A DNA stretch of 64,000 nt from Sistotremastrum niveocremeum HHB9708 (lineage: Eukaryota; Basidiomycota; Agaricomycetes; Sistotremastrales; Sistotremastraceae): the NCBI GenBank assembly GCA_001630475.1, contig KV419406.1:133892-197891 (forward strand), read 5' to 3'. The position numbers and the translations under genes are program-made. Below are positions 35,830-45,455 of the stretch, in pieces (position 1 is the stretch's first letter; each line of letters begins with the position of its first letter). Below the pieces are notes generated by a model. The model saw only the letters and a program-made list of their open reading frames with translations, had not been told where the DNA came from and searched no databases.

Positions 35830-37099
35830 GCATATGCAATTTTTATAACCAATGACTCCGAGCATTTTGCAACCATAATCAGACCGTTATCCAGGCGAAT
35901 GGGCTTCTGCTTTTATTGCTTTGACTTTTCTCCCTCACGTTCCATAACTCCCAATTCAGTATCTCCGGTATAATGAGTGTCTATTCTTCAGAGTTATTGG
36001 CAAGGTCTGGACTCTGGGTCTCACTCTTCGTGTCCGAATTCATTCCAAGTTCCAGCCTTTATTAGTGACCTCTTTCTCAGTTCCAATTGAAAAGCTGCTG
36101 TGTATGTAAAAGTTGTTTCCGATGTAATGCTAGTGATGAGATGACACATATGCGCGTGAGACCCTCTTCTTGCCAATTGCTTGTTGCATTCACTTTCGCT
36201 GCTCAAACATTCAAAGATTTCTGGCTTGACCAATGCTCATCACTCCTAATTGCCTCTATCTGGATGAATTGATGGGTTGCAAATGAGATTCCATTGCTCA
36301 AACGTGACTTCAAGCATACATCGCTTTGAAGACCCCAAGGATGTCTAGGTCACAAGATGACAAAAGCAACAAAGGATGGTGAGGACGGTGACGGCTGAAG
36401 ATTTTTGCACGGAGAATACGAGCAGTCAAGTGCAGCCGCCTTGTACTCGAGAAACTGGTTTGAATTTGCGCTGAGTCTAATAGTCGGGCACTACATCGGA
36501 TAGACCATCGACCGCTAAGAATTCCGCTGACAGTAGCCGAAACCGTTGCTCGAACACAGTGTCCAAGGCGGCGCATCGTTTCCGCAGTGCTCCTTCGACT
36601 CTGAGTATCGACATTAGACGAATGATGTGCAGCCAGATGCAAAGCTAAACGTACTCTCGGTTTTAAGCTTTCAGCATCGATGGCTGTTGAAGGCTTTGCC
36701 TCCGATTGAAGAGGTCCATGAACTTCCTAGCCCGCCGCGCGATAGTCTCAGCATGATCTATGCTTTGTCAGTGAGAGAATACGAGTTCAAAGACTTGCGT
36801 ACTCATGCCTGAGAATGCATGACACTCCATTTGTCGAGACCTCCCTTCCCGGACAGATCTTCCACCTCCACGTGTTGAGGAATATGATCCGAATATCCAG
36901 CATACTTTGCGGCGAATTGGAGGCCGGTAGTCTGACGCACAACGGATTGTCCCTAGATTTAGATGAATAGTCCGTAGAGCATCGCGATCGCGACAGAATA
37001 CTGACCAACTCTGAAAGCTCTCGGAAGAGCGTGTGACACTCCCTCATCCCGAGAGATAGCACGATACGTTTGAACTATCAGAGTCACAACGCCCTAATA
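35830..37099. other. Intergenic, no gene recognised
   Basis: Short frames on both strands only. Part of 36780-37060 (minus) may be further remains of the broken 7TM-type gene next to it. Confidence 0.35.
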
Positions 37100-37690
37100 T
37101 TGTATCAGTATCTGCATCGTAGAATTCAAAAGGGTGGCGTACAGTTATCACAACGTCGAGCTAAAGGGATGATAAATAAGCCGAAATATCCAGTGTGAGG
37201 TACCGGTAACCTACATAGAGGCTCCTAGCACACAGTCAGATGGATTGATGCCGCTTGAAAGCATCACAAGTACTCACCAAACGCCATCGGATAGGACTGT
37301 ATGGTTAAAGAAATTGAGGACGAAGTAGTAATACATGGCATGTCCTAACAGTCCGGCTTGAATTACGTCGAACAGCCTGGACACAATGAGAATGGGTAAG
37401 GGCGCCATGAACGCAGTATATACCAGGTAGCAAAGACCTGATGGAAGGTAAATCACTGAGAGTGGAGGATTGATCATTCACGTACGGTGATCTTCAATCG
37501 TCTAGGATCGCCCGGATATTGACTGAAATAATATATGACTTGTGAGGTGTTGATCCCGGACAAGCTGCGACCGAAACTCATGAGTGCTGTTCCGTCGATG
37601 ATGGGAGACACGGGGATCACAACGTTGAAATGATAACGCCGATCAAGATAGCGCCGTATGTTTGAGGGAATGAAGACGGACTAGACATGT
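37100..37690 (-). pseudogene. Broken 7TM-type gene (DUF6534-like)
   Basis: On the minus strand a start near 37688 gives SFPQTYGAILIGVIISTL, then GINTSQVIYYFSQYPGDPRR, then after an intron LFDVIQAGLLGHAMYYYFVL and a segment ending LSDGVW. This order is typical of the first three helices of the agaricomycete DUF6534 membrane family. Downstream of the next donor (37270) the expected fourth to seventh helices are not readable, and the first two exons do not join cleanly. I call it a truncated host gene abutting the repeat arm at 37680. Confidence 0.5.
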
Positions 37691-38083
37691 TGGGAACGGA
37701 TCATGAGACGCATCCTCAAAAGCTTGGGCATGGGGTCGCACATGGCTGAGTCTCGCCGATGGTAGAGCAGGAGAGTGCCTGTCTGTTACTTTTGCGAAGC
37801 TTTCGCAGCGCGAAGGGAGGACAGGAGGCAGAGAAAGAAAGTGTGGGGCAAGCGCAGCCACGAACTTCGACCAAGAAAAAAACAAGGTGTCAATATTCAT
37901 GAAGACAGCGCACTGATAATTGTTGCTCACCACTATAGGGAGAGTAGCGCTGTGACGCAGGAAGTGTGAGGGAGTGTGGCCGCTGGTTTTCACTGAAACG
38001 AAGTGATTCAGAGAGGAGAAGAAGGAAAACGAGGACTTACGATAGGGCAAGGAGAGATCTGTCGGTCGGTGCGACAGAGGTTA
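37680..38083 (-). repeat. Left arm of inverted repeat 2 (outer part)
   Basis: The reverse complement matches 28983-29350, and 37960-38083 matches the outer left arm 27958-28050, with CACTGAAACGAAGTGATTCA in common. The sequence breaks off into the assembly gap exactly inside the repeat. Confidence 0.8.
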
Positions 38084-38788
38084 NNNNNNNNNNNNNNNNN
38101 NNNNNNNNNNNNNNNNNNNNNNNNNNNNNNNNNNNNNNNNNNNNNNNNNNNNNNNNNNNNNNNNNNNNNNNNNNNNNNNNNNNNNNNNNNNNNNNNNNNN
38201 NNNNNNNNNNNNNNNNNNNNNNNNNNNNNNNNNNNNNNNNNNNNNNNNNNNNNNNNNNNNNNNNNNNNNNNNNNNNNNNNNNNNNNNNNNNNNNNNNNNN
38301 NNNNNNNNNNNNNNNNNNNNNNNNNNNNNNNNNNNNNNNNNNNNNNNNNNNNNNNNNNNNNNNNNNNNNNNNNNNNNNNNNNNNNNNNNNNNNNNNNNNN
38401 NNNNNNNNNNNNNNNNNNNNNNNNNNNNNNNNNNNNNNNNNNNNNNNNNNNNNNNNNNNNNNNNNNNNNNNNNNNNNNNNNNNNNNNNNNNNNNNNNNNN
38501 NNNNNNNNNNNNNNNNNNNNNNNNNNNNNNNNNNNNNNNNNNNNNNNNNNNNNNNNNNNNNNNNNNNNNNNNNNNNNNNNNNNNNNNNNNNNNNNNNNNN
38601 NNNNNNNNNNNNNNNNNNNNNNNNNNNNNNNNNNNNNNNNNNNNNNNNNNNNNNNNNNNNNNNNNNNNNNNNNNNNNNNNNNNNNNNNNNNNNNNNNNNN
38701 NNNNNNNNNNNNNNNNNNNNNNNNNNNNNNNNNNNNNNNNNNNNNNNNNNNNNNNNNNNNNNNNNNNNNNNNNNNNNNNNNNNNNNNN
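38084..38788. other. Assembly gap of 705 Ns
   Basis: No bases are known. Both flanks belong to the inverted-repeat family in opposite orientation. The equivalent interval in inverted repeat 1, from 28051 to 28753, is 703 bases. Frames that appear to run through this gap are artefacts. Confidence 0.95.
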
Positions 38789-39260
38789 TCGCTTTCCCGT
38801 TGGGACTGTCTAAATAGGGGGCGGGCCACAAGCCATCAGCAACGTTCTTCCTATCGTCGTTCATCTGGGCTCGTTCTGGGTCTGGGTGCGCGATGAGTAC
38901 GGGACGAATGAACTCCCTCGAGAGCTCTGGACTGCCTGTGCCATGCAAGAGGCTAGGTTCGGGAATGTCTTTCATCAACCTTCGCATCTTGTGTTGTGTC
39001 GACCGCGCGTCCCATATAGTGAGCCACTTTCTTACATTCGTTCCCCCCTCACATTCGTCTTGCGTCTCATAGTTGCTCTCCCGATGATGGAGATGATCAT
39101 GAACCATCATCAGTGCGGTGTCTCCATGCTTGCCCTACAGTGAGTCCTTGTCCTTGTCTTTCCCATCTCTGACCTCTTCGTTTCAGTCAAGGCCAGCGGC
39201 TACCCCCTCCACACACACACTTGTTGCGCTCCAACGTCCCCTTTCTCACAGACTTCAATC
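38789..39260 (+). repeat. Right arm of inverted repeat 2
   Basis: It starts at the equivalent of 28754 with TCGCTTTCCCGTTGGGACTG and the TATA-like CTAAATAGGGGGCGGG. The ATG exon at 38893 follows, and then a version that differs from repeat 1 by an extra intron-like segment (39017-39073), after which similarity resumes at the CTTCGTTTCAG acceptor near 39176. Confidence 0.75.
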
Positions 39261-40491
39261 CTTCATCACGAGGTTTGTACATTTGTGTCTTTTCTCATCA
39301 ACGCAGACCCTGACTGCTCACAGGCGGCCGCGACTTAGGATTTCTTTTCGGATTTCCTGCTTGCCATATACTTTGGATACGTGTGGCGCATGCCACTAGT
39401 ATTCGCATTGAAATCCGTCTCGACGTATAACTTCCCTTTGGTGAGCGAATGCACTTCTTTCCCTAGGCTGCTTGTATACTCATGATGATGCGTATATAGC
39501 CCTGTTCATCGTCAATTCTTCCAGTACTCCCAGGTGTTCTCTTTACGATACCGTTTACGGCTTCTCATCGACTGAGTCCTGCTGAGTCTCCCAAACTTGA
39601 GCGTGGAACGAACGACTTTTTCTTCGTTGATTGCGGCGGCAGCCAACTGTAACGTTTGCCGATTATGTTCATCGTTTTCACCGTCAATTTCATTGTTCTC
39701 AAAGTATGTCGTCCATCCTTGTGTGAGTCAAGTCCATCGTCTTCTTTGTTCATTTTTGACGCTTCAACTGTCTCATTACCTCGTCTCAGGTCCCGCCCAA
39801 GGGTCCGCCTCCTGACGTGCCTTGAATTCTCACTTCAAACAACGGCTGGCGTTGCCCCTATCATTGTCGCGGAGGCGCAGCGTCCTTGCTCGAGCGAGAT
39901 CCTTCTGTTTGCTTTTATTTCTTTGCTTCTATGGCATATTGTAGAGCTCTTTGTTGCTATTACATGAAGTGCAAGACTAGTATACAGGATTGTGGCAGCA
40001 GAATTCTATGCATTGTACTCTATGTATCTGATAATATGAATGAAATGGCGAAGTGAAAGTCTAGCTCAACGCTGATCAGCGTTTCCTGTCGGCACCTTGA
40101 TCAGAATAATAAATACCTTGAATTTATACAATTGTCGTCGGCGGTGACCCGAGCTCCTGGCGTTTCGTTTTGACTATGTCTGGACTCTCAACGTTGTCGG
40201 CTACTCAATAAGGCGTGCGGAGAGGTTGGTTCTGAAGGGTATATCAAGCCGGTGACAGTCAATGAGCCCACAGCGAAAATTGAGAAAAGCCGACCTCTTT
40301 TGCTTCGCGTACGTTCCGGGCTGAGCTTGGACCAGCAGAGGCCCTGGGTTTTGTAGGGATAGCAGATCTTGAGGGTTGGAAAAATCTCTGCGCGTTCGCT
40401 GCGCCTGCCGAGACATTTCATAGGAGAATACCTACGATGAAAGAATTGTTACTTACTGCTTGGGGCGGGCTTCATCATGATCAGACGCCTC
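39261..40491 (+). other. Downstream of inverted repeat 2, possible decayed exons
   Basis: Several GT...AG pairs and short frames are present on the plus strand, one ending VPPKGPPPDVP before a stop near 39822, so a transcript starting in the repeat arm is conceivable. No family is recognised and no full chain can be supported. Confidence 0.3.
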
Positions 40492-41795
40492 TTATACAGG
40501 GTTGCCTGTTGTGTCACAGGGTCTTGTAATAGTTTGCGCTTCTACGATGCACAATGAGGAAAGCGCGTATACGATGAGAATGGAACATACCCGCTCAATG
40601 TTAGCCTTTTCGCCGGTGCGGATAGCTGTTCCCATGTTAACGAGTTCCGTGCTAGGCGAGCTTATGTCAGTATTCATCATTGAAACCAAACCAAACCGAA
40701 CCATACCGTTGTTGAAGAGGTCCGCGACAAATTTCTTCCAGTTTCGACATCAGCTTCCGCAAACCCAGCGTCTCCCTGTCTTCTACATGCTTCCACGGCC
40801 ACTCTTGTGCACAATATCGTTCTTCCCATTCGGCATCTTCATCGAACGCAAGCTCTGGAGACATGACCGCATACAGACCACGTCCGATATCTAAGGGTAA
40901 TCTTCCCGTTGGGGCGGCTGTGAAAACTCCACCCATGGAGAACGAGTTGATATGCTCCCCTACAACGACGCCTGATCCCTCTGTCAGTCAAAACTTGCCG
41001 CATAGACGGACCCGACGTACAGACAGTACGAATCCGCTGCGGATCCGCTTGCGCCACAACGTCGGCCCATGGCGAATTTATTCCCGCAAGATCTAGAGAG
41101 AATTCTAATCAGAGAGTTTCTGTGTCCACATGCATTTGCTTTCGACTAACCATCACTGATTGCTAGGGTCCAAATTATAGCGCTCGAGTTCATATGGGCG
41201 ACTGTTCGACCACAGGGCCATCGTCGAGCGCAGTCCGGGATGTTGCTGATAGACATGTCGGGGGCCCCCGGATACGACACTTCTATGTGAATGAAGCTTG
41301 TTGATTCCAATTGGGAATGGCCTCCCTACGTATAGAGCAATGCTCTGGTATGAGCAAGCGACCGCGCAATAAAACAAGATCAGTACTCACCGCCAACATT
41401 GTCTCTATAGTCCCCTGGAGCAGGGAGCCTAGTTTCTCAGGGTCCTGGCAGGTGCCAACATCCATGCGTCTTATCTCGACCTTTCGCTCCAACCCAAAAT
41501 CCCAGACCCTATTGATTTCGCGCACAACCCTTGCACTCCATGCTCCTCTCGCGCCGGCGGGAGCTAAGTGGTAGACGGTCACGATGTCGGAGGACTTCAG
41601 CTCCCACCAATCTGGGACCTGTCAAGGGCATATATATGCGCTTCGTTCTTCAAGGCCTGAGGCACTCACCTTGAGCAATCTACCCAAGAATTTGTGTTTG
41701 TCGTCGTGGGGACCAATGAGACACAACGTCCTCGGTGGCCTGAGGTTCTTAACATCCAGAGAGTAACCCTGGGTGGGACCGGTGGGTTGATCCAT
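40492..41795 (-). CDS. Hypothetical multi-exon protein
   Basis: The start at 41795 (MDQPTGPTQGYSLDVKNLRP; an in-frame ATG also stands at 41858) begins a chain of exons that join with consistent phase. They give LVIGP-like CLIGPHDDKHKFLGRLLKV, then TVYHLAPAGARGAWSARVVR, then after an intron ALYVGRPFPIGINKLHS, ALWSNSRPYELERYNLD, DLAGINSPWADVVAQADPQR, and VVVGEHINSFSMGGVFTAAP. The chain ends in an acidic helix EWPWKHVEDRETLGLRKLMS. The 3' end is less sure: the last exons reach a stop at 40492. No domain is recognised. Good intron phase suggests a living gene rather than decay. Confidence 0.5.
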
Positions 41796-42299
41796 TGTCG
41801 AGAAGAGAACTGCAGGAAGAGTGAGAACACTACAAGAGAGCATCGAAGCAACGCACAAGAAACAGATATTGAGCGTATGTATTGGGGCTTGAATTGTGGA
41901 TTTTAGGCTTTGCTGGCCCAGTCGACTTTGATACTATGGGTCGGCGAGGGTGTCAATGGTCGGCGATTCGAATGCCGAAATACGTTCCTGGGCTGAAAGA
42001 GTGTGAAGTATAAAAGAAGTTGACCGTGATATTGTTTAAATAGCCGTAGTAGTCCAGGAACCTTCGTGAGCTGGACGCTGGCGGTGGTGGTGGTATGGGA
42101 GAAGGAATTGAACTTGAAGCCCCGATCGACGCAGCTCAGGTTGAACGCGACGCGCTCGGACCGACCTAAAGCCGTACTTACTCTGAAGAAAAACGAACAT
42201 CAGCAGCCGGGGTCGAACCTGTGTTGCTCATCCTGGCCTGAACAGTCTGAATTCAAACGTCGAAGGAAAAACAGAACCAGAAAAGCCTAGTACAATCTG
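41796..42299. other. Intergenic
   Basis: No gene seen. It probably includes the promoter of the hypothetical gene. Confidence 0.4.
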
Positions 42300-42497
42300 C
42301 TCCCAGAGACCTCCAAAAAAGAACGACAGCAGAAGAAAAACACTAATTTAGTCATGAAATTAATTTACCAAGAATTTGAGGCTTTCGTTGGGGCTCTACA
42401 TGAAGATCAGGGCGAAACTCCAAAAGTCGCTGTAGAGCCTTGATTGAGTTCGATCGACAGCTGTCGCTTATGTTATCACGAAGCGAAGCTGCTCGGA
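42300..42497 (+). repeat. Left half of the duplicated segment flanking the transposon
   Basis: Matches 25985-26165 and stops at the target duplication. Continues at 50108 on the far side of the transposon. Confidence 0.65.
42488..42497 (+). repeat. Target site duplication, left copy
   Basis: GCTGCTCGGA, repeated at 50098-50107. It can be read as 11 bp if the next A is included. The uninterrupted paralogue at 26156 has a single copy. Confidence 0.85.
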
Positions 42498-42498
42498 A

Positions 42499-44870
42499 GC
42501 ATATACAATTGTGCCCCAAAGTTTGGCTATATTGCCCCATAGCACAGAAATTTTGCCCCATGGCCCAGCTATTTCGACCCAAAGCCTCAAAAATTTAGCT
42601 CCATAGCAGTCTTTTTGGCCCCACGGTTCACTCAATTTCGCTCCAATGTTGTTCATCTTTCGCTCCAAGGGAAGCCTAATTTGCGTCCACGATGATTCCT
42701 ATTTCGCCCCGTTCTCTCACTGGTTCGACCCAGGCAAAGCTCTGTTTTCCTCCATTCAAACCACAGCGCCTAGAAGATATTTAGCCCCATCGCTTTGTAT
42801 TGTTACCTCAAAAGCAGCCATTTCGGGCCCCTGATGGCTGCTCACTGCTGTGCTCGACTCTAGACTTTCAGAATGGACTGATTCAAGCATGGTGTGAGTA
42901 GATTTGGACATGTAGTGGGTTCTGACAATATATCTTTGTGGTGCTCTCACAATGTTCGCGGCGGGGTACTTCATAATGTTCCCGCCATCCAAACTTCCTC
43001 GGCTTGTCAATGAACACGCTTAGAACTCCTGTTCATTGTTACTTGCCGCTCTGTTCTTGCGCTGGCTGATATCAGATCATACTAATATTTAATCATGCCG
43101 GCCTCTGCTCGCTTGACATAGATTTCAGCAGCTCGTCACTGCATTAGTCGACTCGCATGCGCAATTACAAGGCGACTTCAAAGCGACTTGAAGCACAGCA
43201 CAGATTGGCGGATTGGCATTTTTTAAGGATCACATTTCGATCAAAGCCGATTATTTTTATTATCTGACAAGTGTCCAAAGACACCTAGGACTGACAACGT
43301 GTTTATTATTGCGTACATGTTGACAGTGACCTGGTACATAAAGCTGGCATAGAGTTTTGCAAAATGAACGTAATCACGTTGAAAATTAGCGCCGGGTTTT
43401 TGGTAGCGCAAACACGCCGCCGTACGAAACAGAGGTTGGTTATCCGTGGCCAAACTCGTGGCTATGTAGGTATGCCAATGGTCTAGCTACTATCCGACCA
43501 AGTTTTTCTGACCACATTGCTCTATTTCACCCCAAAGTGATGTCTTTTGGCCCCGCGTGTCTGCAGCCATTTCGCTCCATTCACGGTCGTTTCGCCCCAT
43601 CGACCTCCGCCAATTTCGCCCCTTGTAAACTCACAATCAACCTTTACCGTCCTTCATCTGATCTTGAAAGAACCGGTCACGATTCTTTGGTCTCAGAGTC
43701 GTAAGGTGGGGATTTCGTCTGTAGGTGAGGGGCTTTCATTGGTGTACAAGGTTCATCTCATGGCTATCCTGGGCTAGATAGGTATGCCAACACTCTACCC
43801 ACTATTATGGCAGATTGTGCTGACCATATTATTGCAATCCGCGCCAAAGTCATGTCTTTTGGCCCCGGGTATCTGTCGTTTCGCCCCATCGACATCCGCC
43901 AATTTCGCCCCCTCTAAACTCAACACCGCCCTTTGCCATCTATCAGTTCATCTTGCACTGTCTGCTTAAGTTACTATCGTCTGAGAGTCGTAGCGTGGGT
44001 CTGTAGGTGAGGGGCTTTGATGGTTGGCGTGTCGTCTCGTGGTGACATGCCGGGATGCTGGCAGATTGGCGGGTCTCGAACACAGCGACGAATGAACAGT
44101 GTTCTGATTTGTAGGTTTCTGTGGTTTGGCCGTCCGTTTGGTGCCGGGCGCATGAGAACTGACGGTAGGACAACAGGTCGTTTGTTCGCGAGCTGTGATT
44201 CTAGGGCAGGGCAATGATCAATATTACAAGAGTCATAGCTTGGGCATCGGAAGTCGGGCAGTGATTGCATGGGTGGCACAGGCGTGCAGCGTATGCGAAC
44301 GAATGTCGTGCGTATTTTTGCCCCATGATCTCTGACCTATAGCTTATTTCGCCCCAGCCCATAAGTCCCTGCGGAAATTGCTCCATTCACACTGAGGTGC
44401 GCTCTAATTGTACCAAGTTTCTTTCATGACAACCCGATGCACCCAGGTACGGTCTTAGACCCAATCATTGGTTCCAAGACCGTTCGTCTGCGTGAGGCTC
44501 ACAGGCGGCGCGGCCACGGGGTCGTACGACGTACTACTCGCTGTCAATGAGGACATTGTGCAGCTGTGGGAGAGCAAGGTGCGGTCGTGGCAGAAATTCT
44601 GATTTATGCAATCGATAGTGTCGGCCCGGTGAGAGCGAAACATCATGTCTCGTTGTCATCCCTGATTCCTGCGGAGCTTTCTTTGGGCGAGAGCCCAAGG
44701 TTGCAGGATGCTTTGAAGAATCATGACATCCTCTGTGGAAGGTGGTGATGATTGGGACGAATGGGACGAAGAGGGTTCAGGAATATCGCCCCACCGCCTC
44801 TGGGATTTCGCCCCATATGTCCCTACCCTCAATTTTTTCGCCCCATCCTGTCTTGTATTTAGCTCCAGGT
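42499..44870 (+). repeat. Left subterminal array of TTTCGCCCCA-like motifs
   Basis: Dispersed short motifs of the form TTT(C/T/G)G(C)CCC(A/T), with variants such as TTTCGCTCCA and TTTGGCCCC, occur in the plus orientation, for example near 42550, 42620, 42705, 43590, 43612, 43872, 43905, 44345, 44810 and 44840. Each is separated by about 15-40 bases of unrelated sequence within clusters. Likely binding sites for the element's own transposase; that is inference. Confidence 0.7.
43465..44030 (+). repeat. Tandem duplication of about 300 bp inside the transposon
   Basis: 43465-43775 and 43778-44030 share, in order, GGTATGCCAA, CTGACCA, AAAGT.ATGTCTTTTGGCCC, the TTTCGCCCCATCGAC cluster and GTCTGTAGGTGAGGGGCTTT. 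Confidence 0.7.
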
Positions 44871-45455
44871 ATGTTATCAACTCTCCACTTCATTTCTGAA
44901 TCGTTATGCGACCATCTAACACCCGTCTGCTAAGCCCACCATCGGCTTGTATGTCGGCATTGGCCCCACTCAGGCTCAGAGACGATGGTCTCGGTTTGGA
45001 GGTGTCCTGCAGGCCAGAGCTCGACGCTTGGACCCTCACGTTGGCTCTCAGTGCGTGGGACGTCTGTTCAGCTGGAGCATCTCTGTTGATCACTTGTTGA
45101 CAGTTGGTTAACTGAGGCGAACATTGTGGATGAATCATGAATTTCGTCGTGCTAAGTTCCAGCTGGTTTCGCAGTCCGAGGACCACGCAGATCGCGGTTG
45201 GATTAGGTTTGATGGAAGGTTGTAAATTCTATGTCTGGGTGATAGTGGAGGTCACCGGGAGTGGAATTGTGTTGGGGCTGGAATGCAAATGTGATAGCGA
45301 ATAGTTGTATTGAGTCTGCGCCGGTCATAGTACATAATAATAAGTTTATCTATATACATTATGGGGTGGCCTCCGGGCTGCTACAGCTCCCTAATATATG
45401 AAGTAGTTTTGCTCATCCAAACTGGATGTGTCCTCGCTCTCCAGATCCTCGGTTT

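Noticed and set aside
37966-39110. Frames of 270-357 residues spanning the N run
   Set aside because: They exist only because unknown bases are not read as stops.
42499-44870. CRISPR-like or satellite array
   Set aside because: The motifs are short, degenerate and irregularly spaced, mirrored at the other end of a transposon, and the DNA is eukaryotic.
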